A DNA stretch of 64,000 nucleotides from Ichthyophthirius multifiliis (taxonomy: Eukaryota > Ciliophora > Oligohymenophorea > Hymenostomatida). The DNA lies in assembly GCF_000220395.1 (NCBI RefSeq), contig NW_004086434.1, forward strand, positions 62,001 to 126,000. Reading direction: 5' to 3'. The notes under the pieces were generated by a model that was not told the DNA's origin, made no database searches, and worked only from the letters and a program-made list of their open reading frames with translations. A program made the translations under genes and the position numbers. How positions within the stretch are numbered: the stretch's first letter is position 1; every line of letters begins with the position of its first letter. Positions 23,502 to 36,912 of this stretch are shown piece by piece.

Positions 23502-25302
23502 AATATTTTCATCATTTTTATTATTATTTTTAATATTATTTTTGTAATATTAATGATTTTATTATTTTCTTAATTTTATATTATTGCATTATTACATTCG
23601 TTAATATTGTTTTCTTTATCAAATTCTTAAAAATAATCATTTTATTTTTTCATAAGTAAATTTTAGCATGCTTCTTTAAGTTATAAATTCAGCGCCTTTT
23701 TGCTAATTTGCTCTATTTTCCTGTTTACATTTTCCATAATTTTCTATATTTTTTCTCCTTTATTCGACATAATTTAATTTTCTTCATTTAATAAATTTAT
23801 TGAATCTTTTATTATTTATGCACTATAAGGTATAAATCTCCCCCCTAACCAATTAATAGTTCCTATTCTCATATGTAGATTTTTCTCATTATCTGCTTAA
23901 TTCAGAAGAATTTCAATTATTGATTCTACTGAACAGCATTAATTTAATAAACATTCATCTAAAGCTTACCAGACGACAGAATTTTATTATCTGGCTTTTG
24001 GTCCTCTAAACTTTTCAGAAATCAGGCTTAAAAAATGTTTTAATATAGGAAAAGTAATTCCATTTTTTAGTAATTTCATTAATTTTTGGAAACATTTAAT
24101 AGCTTCTGAATATATTAAAAAGTTGCTTTCTTAAACACAAGAAATTAGCACGTTAAATATATTCGAATAGTCTTTATTTTCTTTTATAGGAATAGCCTTA
24201 TTGTCTATTAGTTTTTAGATGTTTTATGACATTTCCTCAAGTTTATTGATTTTTAAATTGACTTGTAAAAAATAAGGAATTTCGAAAAATTTATCTGGTA
24301 CAATTGTATGTAAATCTACTTTTTATTATCCTTTGGTAGTATTTTGGCTTGTATTTTCAATTATTAATTGAATTTATTTGGATTTCTTTTTCGTTTTTTT
24401 GAAAATTTCTTCTATTTCTTTCAAATGAACTTACCTTAAATTAGTCATAAATTAATTCTTTATCTCCTCAAATGAATCTTGGCATTATTAATATATTAAT
24501 TTTAAATTACTTATTGCAACATTTCTTATTTCCTTACTTATATGTTTCAATAATTTTAAGTTCTAAATAAATATTTAACGCATATTTTCATTATTAAATA
24601 AATTCATATTTTCTTGTAATTAGTTTTCTAGAGCAATGTTAATAGTATTTAATGCAAATAATACAATTTTTGGATTTTTATTTAAAAATCGTTTCATTAT
24701 TTCCTATAATGCATAATTGTGCTCACTTTTTTATAAGCTTATTAATAATATATCAATTGCCGTTTACTTTTTTTATAAAAATAAAATAAAATATATATTT
24801 ATTTTAATATTATTTCTTTATTTATTATTACTTGCATTTATGGTTTTAATAATGAAGCTTTTTCAATTAATTCGCTTATATAATATGTAATTATTTAATT
24901 AGATAATATATCTTTATTAAGATCTACAAAAATTTAAATTGTTTATAATCCTTAATTTAATGCTATCATATTGCTTTCATTAATTATGTTATTTAACCAA
25001 GGTGCGTAGTTTTCTATAGATTATATTTTTGTATTTTCTGCTTGTGATATGTTTTTGAGTTCGTTATGATTTATGAACAATTATTATAATTCTTTGTAGC
25101 CGAGTTTTCTTAATTGCCATTTATTACTTTATATTTTTTCTATAATAGGCAAATTACGCTCCTCTTAGGATAATGTTTAATTATTTAAATATTCTAACTA
25201 ATCTTATTTATCATCCATTTATTCCTAAAGATTAGTTTAATTTAATTCAATGAAATTAGGACTATCGTTTTATTCTTCCAATAAGTTTTTAAAATTATTC
25301 AT
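19871..25302 (-). CDS. XMAP215/CKAP5/Stu2-family TOG-domain microtubule polymerase
   Basis: Roughly 1700 residues with several short introns (e.g. about 24772-24836, about 22500-22555, about 20880-20965, about 20415-20465). The N-terminal TOG repeats read LPIIEKIQSNKWQLRKLGYK, APWLNNIINESN, KNPKIVLFALNTINIAL and ISKEIRNVAISNLKLIYQ, ending LRQVHLKEIEEIFKK. This is the HEAT-repeat layout of TOG1, and a TOG2-like array (VDLHTIVPDKFFE; NFLIYSEAIKCFQKLMKLL; NSVVWQALDECLLNQC) follows. Further helical repeats come after Asn/Gln microsatellite linkers, with a coiled coil (about 21.2-21.4 kb) and a terminal helical domain. Such proteins bind tubulin dimers and promote plus-end growth at spindle, basal bodies and cortex. 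Frame changes occur at about 23540-23600, 21880, 21660, 21440 and 20270, mostly in A/T runs, so the exact protein is uncertain. The stop TGA 19871-19873 follows SEYA. TOG assignment is by motif order, not a search. Confidence 0.75.
21830..21890 (-). repeat. (ATT)n microsatellite in TOG gene
   Basis: About 20 trinucleotide units inside the coding region. On the minus strand they encode a poly-Gln (TAA) or poly-Asn (AAT) run; the flanking good frames imply a one-base change across it. Confidence 0.85.
23457..23502 (-). repeat. (ATT)n microsatellite in TOG gene
   Basis: About 15 trinucleotide units in the coding region, read as an Asn-rich run in the frame that continues downstream. It separates the TOG array from the later helical part. 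Confidence 0.85.
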
Positions 25303-25740
25303 TTTTTTGTATTTAATTTTTGTATTATTTTAAAAAATTATAAAATTAATTTATATTATATTATGTACAATAATTATTAATGAAAAAAGATAATAAAAAA
25401 AGTAAAATTTAAAATTATTAAAATCAATACAAACAAAATTTTAAAATTCTTTGCATTTTTTTTTTTAAAAAACAAAATAAATAAAGTTAATAAAACATAT
25501 ATTTAAATTTAAATATTTATATAAATAAAAAGCTTAATTATAATTTATATATATTTTTTTAAAAAAAATAATAATTTATTTTTTTCTAATATATATATTA
25601 TTTTTTACATAATATCAATAATGTTTTAAATTTTTTTTTTTTTTTTTTTTGATTTCTTTTTTAATTTAATAATAAAATATTATAATTTAATTTAAAATAA
25701 ATTTATTTATTTCAAAAAAAGATAATATTTTAGATTCAAT
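25303..25740. other. Divergent AT-rich spacer
   Basis: Spacer between the TOG gene and the LRR gene, transcribed away from each other. Long A and T runs only; a poly-T run of about 20 at 25631-25650. Confidence 0.6.
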
Positions 25741-28700
25741 ATGTAAGAAATCTAAGAATTAAACTCAGAAAACAATTCTTAAAAGAGTTCTTCTAAAAAA
25801 AGTATTTCTAAATAAAATTCTATTATATAAAATCATAACTAAGATTAAAAATCTCCTAATTCTCAAATATCATAATAATAGTTATAAAATTAATTTGAAA
25901 AGCAATCTTAATAATCCTTATCATTAGTAAATTCATAGAATATAAAATCTATAATATCTGTCTCTTAAAAAAATATAAAAAATTAAAATACATAGAAATC
26001 ATCATAAAATATTTTCTAATTTGATTTAGACGGTCCCAAAATTTTAGTCTCTCCTCCTTTTTAAAATGATATCTAAAAAGATAAAAATTAATAATAAATT
26101 AATTAAAAATAAAGAAAATTAAATAATTTATTAATTTAAAATTAAAAAATAAATAGCGCCATTCGCTAATAGAAATAAAAACATGAAAGAATTACTGAAT
26201 AATTATTAAGATAATAATTAGATAAGGCAGTAGGTTAGAAAGTTTAAAGAATTAATTTTCATTCAGAATAGTATAATTTGAAAGATTTGGGTGGATTATT
26301 ATTATATGAAAAGGAGAGGACTAGGTATATAAAGGAAATCGATATTTCAAATAATTCTTTATAGTCAATAAATGAATTAAATTAATTTGAATTTTTGGAA
26401 AATATAAATGCATCTAAAAATCAAATTTCTGGTTTGGTAGAATTAACACATTTAATAAATTTGAAATTCTTAAATTTATCAGAAAATATATTAACGAAGT
26501 TTCCTGTTGTGAAACATTTTGTAAAATTGGAAGTTTTGAATTTATCGAAAAATAGAATTAAAAGATTTCCTTGCATTTAATTTCAAAACTTGGAAAATAT
26601 TAAATAATTGGATATTTAAAATAATAGAATTAAATTTAAAACCGATAAATTGTAACATGAGTTTATTAAAACTATTGCTTCATTTAAAAATATTGAAAAT
26701 ATTAATTTTTTAGATAATTAATTATTTTAAAGTTAACAATTTATTGAATTGTAAATTAAAGTTAAATTAATTGAAAAAAAAAATACATTTGTTCTTAATA
26801 ATATAAGAGTTTACCATGAAGAAAAAAAAAAATATTAAGAAGAACTGCATTAATTAAAGAACTATGAAGAATAAGAAGAAGAAGAAATAAATCATAATTA
26901 AGTAAATTATATATAAATTATATATAAATCATATATGTAAATATGAAATTATTTTAAGTTTTTATATTTTTTATAAGCTTTTGGAAAAAATATATTTTGC
27001 AATAAATAATTGTAATAAAGATCCTGTTAGGACTAGTAAATATTTAAAAACATTAGATAAATATGTGGATTTATTAGTCAATCAATAAGATAATTGGTAA
27101 TATATATTTTAACCAGAAAATCCTCTAGAATTTACTAAAGTGGTATGAATTAAAAAAAATATTTACATTCTAAAATATTAAAAATATATTGTTAAATATA
27201 AAAGTAAAATATAATAGATGATTTTTTTAATGATGTTTCTTTATTTATAAATAATTAAAATTAATTTGTAAATGAATTAATTAATATTATAATAAAAATG
27301 ACAATTATAAATTAAAAATTTGCTCAATAATGTTATGAAGCGATAAATTAAGTGATTAAAATGACTGATGAAATATAAGAAAGAGTTATAGATACAATAA
27401 CAAGACATTCTAAAATATTTTTAAATAAAAATGATCTATTTAAAATTCCTATTTATTTAATAAATGGCGTTGTAAATGCAATGGAAATAATTAATAAACC
27501 ATTTCTACAAGAAGATATAGAAGTTTAATATATTCATAATTGGATAAAATAAATGATAGAATTATAAATAGAAAAAAAATTAGTCTATATACATAATGAT
27601 ATGCAATAAGCTTCTTTATAGTAAAAATTAAAATATATTAATTGTTAAAATATTTTAATATTATTTTATTATTTTTAAAAAACTAAAACTAATAAAAATT
27701 AAAAATTAAAAAAAAAAAATAGAAAAATAAAAAATATAAAAAATATATATAAAATATATATATATATATATATATAATTATAATTATTCATAATTATATA
27801 ATATTATATATTAATTTATATAATATTTCATATAATATTTTATATATTATTATATATTATATTTATTTATAATTTTTCTTTTTATATTTTTTAATATATA
27901 CTTAGGTTTATAGCCTGTCTTTGTGAATCATCCAGTTTTGTTAAAAAATTATTTGAATAATAGTTAGAAATTTAAGATATTGATATAAATGTCTAAAATT
28001 ATAATTTTTATTATAATTTAACAATACTTTTGAAGTTAAAAATGAGTATAAATGATAATAATTAAATTATGTAAATTCTTTAAATTGTCAATAATTCTGT
28101 TTTAAATTATAAAATAAATGGTATTTCTTAAGTTGCTATTTAGTTACTTCAATCGGTATATATAGATAATAATTTTATGATTTTAATTGAAAATCTGCTT
28201 TAAGAATGTATATATGAATTTAAGAAAGGTAATAATACTATGTAAAATATACAAAAAACTAAACTTGAAGTATTTTGTTTTTAAAAAAACCTAATTTTTA
28301 TATAAATTAATTAATTTAATTTTTTTATATTAAATAAAAGTAAATAAATATAGAAATAGAATAAAAATATAAAAGTTTCTCTCAAAGAATTATTACATAT
28401 GGATCTTTACTTTAATTTTAAATAATAACAAAGGAATTCGATTAAAGTCAAATAATTAATGATATTCTTTTAATTATAGCTATAGAGTTTGTTGATCCGA
28501 ATTTATTATAAGCAGTTTGCTAATTTACCTAATATTTATTAAATAATGTAAAAATAATGAAGAATGCATAAATATTAAGATATTTAAAAATAAAAAGTTA
28601 AAAATTTAATCAATTAGTTTAATATTTAGGTGATTCTAAATATGATATGCTTTTAAGATATTTAAATATCCCTAAAACAAACTTAATGAATTTAAATAAT

Positions 28701-31700
28701 TAAATAATAATTTAACTATTTATTTAGATTATTGAACTTTTTCGAATTTTCTTTGAAAGAAATAATAAATTGTAAGATGATAAATAAGATTATTTCAATG
28801 AATATTAAGAAATAGCAACTAATCTTATATAATAAGGCGCTGATACCAATTTTTTCAAATGTCTGGCAATACCAGATGATGATGTAAGAGTGGTAATTTC
28901 ATTTTGTTTAATTTCTTTACCTTAAGAAATATGGAAATCTAGTTAAATCGCTATTTTATCAAATGTTATTAATAGTTATTAAAATTTAGGAGCAGGTAAA
29001 ACTGAGAAAGTACTTTCTTTAATTATTATGACTATTTCTAAATTTTGCATTCTAAGTAATGAATAAACCTGTAAAGAGTTTTGTATTATAAATGCTGAGA
29101 ATACAATTAAGACAGTTTATGGAATGTAAATAAAAACAAAAATATCAATAATTATTTTTATTTTTTATAAAAAGATTATTAAAAAATATGGAGAGAGATC
29201 TAACAAATGATCCCGAAGAAAATGAAGAAAAAATGGAATTAGCTTATGCTTGTGTAAACTTAATAATTTCTTATTCTGAAAAAGAGGACTTAAAAATGTA
29301 TGTAAATAATTTAGAAACAGGTATGGTGATTAAGAGATGTTTACTTTTGGAAGAAAAATATGTAAATTAGGATAAATTTTCACTAGAAATTGAAAGATGT
29401 GAAGGTGGGAAGTATTTTTAATATCTTTTGCCTCTTTTGTAGGGAAAGGAGTCCCTTTTTCCTTATTAAAATAGCTCGTTTAGGTTAATAGTCAGAATTG
29501 CGGATAATTTAGAAATAAAGTGTGAAGAAAAGGCTGAGGATTTAAAATAATATAATTATTTGTATTAATATGAAAATATAAAATAATAGAAAATAGAAAA
29601 ATTAAAATAAAGATAAATCAATGAAACCAAAAATTGGGATAAATTATTAAATTAATAAGTCTATTTAAAAGAAAAAGCATTAAATGAACATTATGTTTAA
29701 TAGTTTAATTAAATTTTAGAGGCTGGAATTGTCTAGGTTTTAATGAATTTCCTTACTGGATAAAATAATTCAATTAAAACTTTAAATTTAGAATAATAAT
29801 TGATCCAGTTTTAGTAAGAAACATGTAAAATTGATGAATATAAGGAATAAATGCTTGAATATATAGGAAAATTAGAAGAAGATCTAAAATCTTAATACGG
29901 GTTATTAGAAAATTCAATAATTATTAAAACTAAAATTTAAATATTAGGGTCAAAATTCGAGTCTTAGAATATTTAAGATTTAAGAAAATTTTTTAATGAA
30001 AATAAATATAATTTGATATTAAATTCTTTCATGTTTTTTGAAGAAACCACTTAAAAAATCAAAAATTAAGAATATTTAGAATATTCTTAATTAAAACCTA
30101 TTATAATTAAAAATATTTTAAAAAATAAAAAACTAAGATAATTAAAAATAATAAAAAGTTATTAATTTTGAAGAAAAAACAAATTAAAAAAAACACAGTA
30201 TTACTAATTAGTTTTAAATTAAAAATGATAAAAATGATTAAGATTCGGTTGGAAGTTCTTTTGACAATGACATTACCAATTATTAAAACTATTCATTTAT
30301 AGATAAGGAAAAAAGAGTGTATTTATTATCTGCTACATTAAGGTGTTTTTATGCATTACATGAAAATTCTCCTTCAGTAGAACATAGAAAATAAACTGTT
30401 AAATAATTAGAAAACAGGGATAGTAAAATATAAACTATATTATATAAAAAAACTTATAGTAAAATATACTATTATAAAAAGTAATAAAATATATAAGTGT
30501 ACTTTGTGATTGGGCTGGTTGGCAAGAAAGTAATATATCAACAAAATATATATTTTTAATGAACCTGATTTTATGTAATTCTTAAAAATCAACAAACATT
30601 AATTATATAAGTAATTATGAATTTATTGCTAAATCATGTCATAAAATTATTAGTGGATTAAGTACAAAAATATAAGAAATTGAAAAATTTACAATCAGTC
30701 AAGACGATAAAATTTTAATTAAAGAACTTTCCAAATGTATCCGTATAATTTTAAATAATATCATTAACTTTAATTGGATTCCTTTTCTTGAAGTAGTTGA
30801 ATAACGTAAATATGCGAAAATGGTTAATTTATAAAATAATGATTAGTCTGGAAATGTTAATAATTCGAATGATGCTGCAGATTAAGCTAAATAGAATTAA
30901 GGTGTTTTGATAGCAAATAATTTAAGTTAGAAAGAATATTTATAAATTAATTAAATTTGTAGTGAATAATTTACTTTAAAAATTCTTCCTATATATTATT
31001 TTAAAACTTTTATTTATATTATAACTTACTTTTCGGAAAGTTAAAGTTAATTAAGTTCAAATTCAGGTACTATTAATGAAAATGATGTTCAAATAAAATA
31101 AGAAATTATGTCAGAATGCTAAAATTTAATAGGTATATAATTTTAATATCAACATTTTATTTTTATAATTATTAAATTTTTATAAAAAGCTTTTTATTTG
31201 TTTTCTGTAAATTCTAAAAAAGCTTAGATTATAAGATTATTGACTAATGTTTAAATTTTTTAAAAAAAATATTTAAGAAACTCTTATTTATAATCAATAA
31301 TGGATAATACATTGAAAAATCATTTTTAATTTTCTTTGGTAAAAAAATTATTTATTATAAAATAAATATATATAATATTAAATATTTATATATGAATATA
31401 ATAGCAATAATTTATGCATGTATAACAATAATAATAAATTGATAAAAATGATAAAAATAAATTAAAATCTAATAAAATTGAAAGTGTACGATTTACATTT
31501 TTTGTTTATTTAAAAATAAACCAAACTAGTAATTACTAATTCTCACTTTTAATAATGTTTAATAATAGTATGGAATTCTATATTACAACGTATTCAGGAT
31601 TACATAAATATAAATAAGAATAAGAAAATGGAATATGCTTAAATTAAAAGCCTGATTTAAGTATTTAATAAAAAATATAATCGGCTTTTTTACTACAGAA

Positions 31701-32270
31701 TCTTATTAAAGATTAATTATTTAATGTTAATAATATATTTATCATATATTTTTTGTTGATGAAATCTCAAGGATATAGTTTGAATATAACTTTTCAAAAT
31801 ATTTTAAGTTTAAGCATGATTTTTACTCCATGTTTGCTTTTAGAAATATTCTAATTTTAAATAATAATCATAGTTCAGTCAATAAAAAAATATTTGTTAA
31901 ACCACTTTTATTATGGATAAATATAAATACTGGAATTAATTTTGAAAGATTTTCTAATTAGGATATTAATGAAAAAGTACTTATGTATATTGATGCTAAC
32001 AATATAAGCTTTTATAAAGAAAAAGCTTAATTGTGGAAATTTGATAATTAGTTTTTTTAAAGTAAAGAATATTTGTAGTTAGACGATATTTATAATAGTA
32101 AATTACCTAGTGGTATTAGTTAAAAAATAATTGATAGTATTTAGAAATATTTTATATCTTATTCTAAATATATCCTTAAGATTACATAACTAAAAAACAT
32201 TCATTTTGAATAAAGTATAAAGCCGAGAATTACTTTAATATTTCAGTAAATATTATATTAATAATTTATA

Positions 32271-32328
<58 letters not shown>

Positions 32329-32519
32329 CATTTTTATTAATAATATATAGATAAAAAGATATTCATATATAATTTTTTAGTGATGAAGATAGAGAAAGAT
32401 TTAGAGGATATATAGTTATGAAAATGGTAAAATTATTATTTTATTATTATTTTTTAGTTTATTATAAATATTATAAATAGAATATAAGTAAATGGAAATA
32501 AAAATATTCGTAAATATGA
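25741..32519 (+). CDS. Very large leucine-rich-repeat / helical-repeat protein
   Basis: About 1950 residues from ten exons. Introns: 26902-26977, 27143-27204, 27621-27905, 28229-28353, 29126-29174, 30423-30481, 31133-31189, 31339-31404, 32246-32380; phases match at every junction and the exon sum is divisible by three. A Ser/Gln-rich N-terminus is followed by SDS22-like LRRs (residues about 190-310: IDISNNSLQSINEL, LKFLNLSENILTKFP, LEVLNLSKNRIKRFP), then a long alpha-helical region that looks like an armadillo/HEAT-like solenoid (e.g. FIACLCESSSFVKKLFEQQ, VRVVISFCLISLP) and a conserved C-terminus (LCDWAGWQ; FVDEISRIQFEY; HDEDRERFRGYIV). Two frame changes, at about 30121-30135 (extra base) and 31747-31765, cancel. 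I do not recognise the family. LRR plus solenoid suggests a cytoplasmic scaffold. Confidence 0.75.
32266..32326. repeat. (TA)n tract inside an intron
   Basis: About 60 nt of nearly perfect TA repeat within the ninth intron of the LRR gene; probably length-polymorphic. Confidence 0.85.
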
Positions 32520-33276
32520 ACAAATCATTTTAAAAAATTTTTCAAAAAAAAAAATTATATAAATATATTTTCTTAAAATATAATATATATCTTTAAATAA
32601 AAAAGTTAATTTTTTTTAAAAAAATATTAAATATAATTATTAATTAACTCAATATATATAAGTAAATTAATTTTTATATGAAAATAAATAAAATTATTAA
32701 TGCGTATTTCTAATAAATATATCTATTTTTAATAAAATATAAAAATTAAAATATGAATAAATATTAATATTATTTGAAAATAATAATAACGAAATAAATT
32801 AATATTATAAGTATAAAATAAATAATTTATATTATCTTTATAAAGTAATTATTTTTTAAAATAAAAAATAAAAAAACTTTTTTAAACTTAAAGGTTTATT
32901 ATTTTTTTTTAAAAAAATATTTTTTAAAACTTTAGATACTAATATAAAAAGATAAATGAGATAAACTTTATAAAAAATTTAATTATTAAATTTTAAAATA
33001 TATTGGTAATAATGAATTAATAATTATTAATCTAATCATTAAAATACATATATATATATATATTTATTGATTTTTTTATTTATTTTTATTTTAATATCTA
33101 TTTTTTTTATTTTTATTTTTATTTTAATTTTTATTTTTATTAACAAATAATTTTTTTAAAAAAAATTATATAAATATTTTTAATTGACAATTAATATATA
33201 TTTTTTTTTAGTTTATTAGTTATATTATCTAATTTTAAAAAATAATTAATATATAAATTAAAAAATAAAATAAAAA
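32520..33276. other. Intergenic AT-rich spacer
   Basis: A/T-only spacer between two same-strand genes with a short (TA)n run near 33045-33062. I see no gene or RNA in it. Confidence 0.6.
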
Positions 33277-33716
33277 ATGAATTTAAAAAAAATAATTGGA
33301 TTTATTTTCCTTATCCATGCAGGATATTCAATAATGAGATACAGAAAATATTTAACATTTAATGGCAGATAAGAAGAATTTGTAATACCGTTAGATGTAT
33401 GAAAAATCATAAAAATCAAAAAAAAATATGAATAATATATAATTATTTAATTTTTATGAAAAAAAGATATTAGTAGAAATTGCTTTTGGACTATTTTTAA
33501 ATTTGTTTTTAGGAGTTTTTATGGATAAATCTTTTAAAAAGATTAAAGAATTCGATACTATTGTAGGGTAATCAAATAATTTAGAAAAAAATATAAAAAA
33601 AATTTAGATATGATGCTACATTTGCAAGACCGACATTTAAAAACGTTACATTATAAAGAGGATGTGTATTATAATAGCATTTAAAATAAAAAATTGGAAA
33701 TTTTAATTTAGATTGA
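33277..33716 (+). CDS. EMC5: ER membrane protein complex subunit 5 (EMC5/MMGT1)
   Basis: 109 residues from three exons; introns 33397-33466 (70 nt) and 33568-33607 (40 nt), exon sum 110 codons. Two membrane segments: IIGFIFLIHAGYSIM near the N-terminus and VEIAFGLFLNLFLGVFM in the middle. Family landmarks are the HAGYS motif and RxYL after TM1, the LDI start of TM2, and the C-terminal FDxxxxRPxF...RG block, seen here as YDATFARPTF then LQRGCVL. EMC5 is an essential core subunit of the ER complex that inserts tail-anchored and multi-pass membrane proteins; it has also been called a magnesium transporter. Length matches the family (about 100-130 residues). Complete, no frame problems. Confidence 0.88.
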
Positions 33717-33737
33717 AATTAAATATAAGAATAAGAG

Positions 33738-33781
<44 letters not shown>

Positions 33782-34052
33782 TTTTAATTAGATATTTTAA
33801 TTAATATTTTTTCTTATTTTTATCAATTATAATATTATTATTTTTTCTTTGTTTTATCTTATTATAATTTTTGTATTTTTTTTTATTATATTCTAATATT
33901 AAAATTAAATTTTATTTAATTATCATATAATTATAAACAATAAAATATTTTAAATATTATATTTTTATAAAAAATATATATTTTCTTTTGAAATATCCAC
34001 AATTTTGATAATTTAAAGAATCTTTTTAATTATTTTAATATTAAATTTATTT
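33717..34052. other. Convergent spacer
   Basis: A/T-rich gap between the 3' ends of EMC5 and the next minus-strand gene, starting with a (TA)n run at 33745-33773. Nothing else is seen. Confidence 0.55.
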
Positions 34053-35992
34053 TCATTTTTAAATAACCTTAATAGCTAAACAATTACCATCTTTTTAATA
34101 TTTTTTATACTAATCATATATATTAAAATAATTTTATTTATATTATTAATAAAGAGCTTATTTATCTTTAAATTAATTCGGTAAAAGGTTTCTATTTATT
34201 TTTTATTATTTTATCTATACATATATTTATTAATTATTTAATATTATTACTTTTCTTTTCCAAAATAACATGAAAATTCAGCTATTTTTTTAATATATTC
34301 AAGATTTTCAATTTTATTAACATTTCCAGATTAAATTTTTATTTTTTTTAAATCTTCTATTAATGCTTCTGTACTTTAATATTATATTTACTGTTTAAAA
34401 GAATTATAATCATAATTATGAATTAAAGATTTTATTAAACTATTTATATTTTTTTTATATGTAAACATAACAAATTTTTTATGATCTTTATTATTTTTGA
34501 TGAATTCTAGAGCATTTTTAATAAGTTAGCTATCTCTTATGTTATAAGGATAATCATTTTCATCTAATAAATTAACAACATTTTATTTAACGCTATAAGC
34601 CTTACTATTACATTAAAAGCATCCAAATTAATTAACATTAGCTACATAATTTAATTGTTCATTAAATAAAAGAGCTCTTTATAAAAAATAAAATTAATAA
34701 TTTATATTATAAAATAAATAATTACATATTTAAATATAAATATTAAAAATATTTATTTATATATATATTTATTATATATTTACTAAAAAATTTCTTTTTC
34801 TAACGGGTTTTTGTTATTTTAAATAATCATATTTATTTCATCTTCTAAAGTTTTTCCTGCTAGATATATAATAGATTTTTTTTATTTATCTCTTTAATAT
34901 TAATAGTTTATAAAGTTTACTAAATGTTCAGGAACTAATTCTTTATTTTTTCCTTCTTTTACAATCTATAATTAATATTATTATTTGTATAAAAAATTAA
35001 AGTTTATCTTATTTTTTATATACCATATTTTCATTAATTTAATATTTTTTATTAATATATTATTCCACATAATAATCAAAAGTATTCTTATCTAAAACAG
35101 AAATTTCCGAAAGATTTTAAAATTATTAATTATTATATAATTATTTCCCAAAAATACCCATTTTTACTTTTTCATTATTTTATTTTGGTTATTATTATTA
35201 TTTAATTTAATTTTATACAAAAGGTGGATAATCTAAAATAAAAGCTCTATTATCTTTATGGTTTTTTACAATTATTTCTTAAATTAAATGCTCATTAAAT
35301 TTATTTATTTGATAAATAGTTAATATTTAATTTGTATTAAACTATACATAAAGCTTTTATTTTTCAAATTAATATAAAATATTTGGTACTTATGTTTTTA
35401 TTCCATTATCTTCTATTAGTTTTTAAATATATTGATTACTGAAAATAATTTCTTATTATTTCATATTCTCTTTTGTCTTTATTTCATTTTCAAATGAAGC
35501 CTTAAAGTTTAATGGAATTATTTAATTAGATCTATAAAAAGCATATTCTATATCTTCTAAATCTTTAAGACTATACATTATTATATTTTAACGTATATAT
35601 TAATTAAGCTATTATAGAATAGGTAGTTCATCTCCTTCTAAGTTTGAGCAAAGAGTTATTAATAGATTTTTAGCTAACTCTGGATTAATTTAATCTTGTA
35701 ATTTTTTTGAAATTTATTCTTTATTTATATATTTATTTTAATTTACAATATTTTATAACAAAATAATATATTTACCTTTTAATTATAAAGCAAAATTAGG
35801 AGTGTTAATTTTATAAACATTATGTGTTTTTAATATTTAAGTATTTATTGAGGCACTCGAAATTTTGCAAGTTTTTATAAGATGATCTGAATTTTATTAA
35901 AATTATTATTTATAATGTAAAAATAATTATTTTTTGTCTGAGCACTAATAATTTTTAGCTGAAAATAAATATTTTTTTATATTTACTAACAT
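34053..35992 (-). CDS. Conserved hypothetical protein, possibly organellar
   Basis: About 540 residues, five or more exons (introns near 35720-35775, 34980-35025, 34675-34775 and 34198-34255). Most of the reading is a good helical and mixed protein, for example DNRAFILDYPPF, FNEQLNYVANVNQFGCFQCN, YPYNIRDSQLIKNALEFIK and DHKKFVMFTYKKNINSLIK. The N-terminus MLVNIKKYLFSAKN is basic and amphipathic, so mitochondrial import is possible. No family recognised. The ending is uncertain: one frame stops at TGA 34114-34116, but shifting by one base in the preceding A/T run gives YQKDGNCLAIKVIQK and a TGA at 34053-34055, which looks more like protein; I used the latter. It converges with EMC5 and is followed on the same strand, about 195 nt upstream, by the Hpt-like gene. 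Confidence 0.6.
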
Positions 35993-36187
35993 TTTTAATA
36001 TTTTATTATATTTTTAAACTAAATGAATATATATAAATTTGTATATTATAAATCAATATAATATATATATATATTTTTTTTTTTTTTCATATATTAATAA
36101 AAAATAAAATTAAAATTAAATATAAATAAAACATATAATATTATATATATTAATAAAAAAAAATCATTTGACTTAAAATAATATATT

Positions 36188-36751
36188 TCATTTTAAATAA
36201 TTAATATAAGGTTAACAATTTAAATCTGTAATTTATAGTGATTATTTATCTGTTTGAAATTTAAATTGATTGTCAAACGGAATAAAAAACTCTTTTATTT
36301 TAATACTTTAATATGTATCTTTTAATACATAAACTTGATTACTTTCATCTGAAAAATCATCGTAAAATGCTTTTAAGGCTTCTAAGTAACTTTTTCGATG
36401 AAGATATATTTAATTTATATATTATTATATCAATTATTTATTTTTAGCTTCAATAGCTGTTTGTAAACCTTTAAACTAATTTGCTATCGAATGAATACAA
36501 TAAGTTAAAGCTTAACCTTTTAGAGTATGGGCCCATCTTCTGAATTCACTCCAAAAAATATCGTTTTATTCTTATTAGTTCTAATAGATTTAATAATAAT
36601 CAAATAAGTTTTATAAATTTATTTTAGATTCATTATATGCTGATCTAGCAAGATCGTAAAAACCTTATAAGCAATCTTCAAATCCTTCATATTATTTATA
36701 AATTTCATCAAAATCAACAATTTTTTATCGATCTTTTTTAATTTTTTCCAT
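36188..36751 (-). CDS. Small Hpt-like (histidine phosphotransfer) protein
   Basis: 187 residues, single exon, exact 188 codons. Nearly all helical. Residues about 75-110 read WSEFRRWAHTLKGQALTYC then IANQFKGLQTAIEAKN, matching the Hpt signature xHxLKGxaxxxGxxxLxxxCxxLE, where the His accepts phosphate from a response-regulator Asp. Preceding helices (FEDCLQGFYDLARSAY) fit the four-helix bundle. Ciliates have hybrid histidine kinases, so a phosphorelay shuttle is plausible. The usual small residue (G/A) after LKG and the Gly four residues later are replaced (QALTYC), and a C-terminal 50-residue extension is not part of an Hpt. It could be another helical protein that shares the HTLKG string by chance. 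Confidence 0.6.
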
Positions 36752-36912
36752 TTTTATTTATAATTATATTAATTATTACTTATATAGTAATAAAATATAT
36801 TATAATTTTGAAAAAAAAAAAAATATTTATTTAATAATATAAAAAATAAATAAATTATATAAATAATTAAATCAAATTTTATTATACAATTAAATATATA
36901 TAATTTATATTT

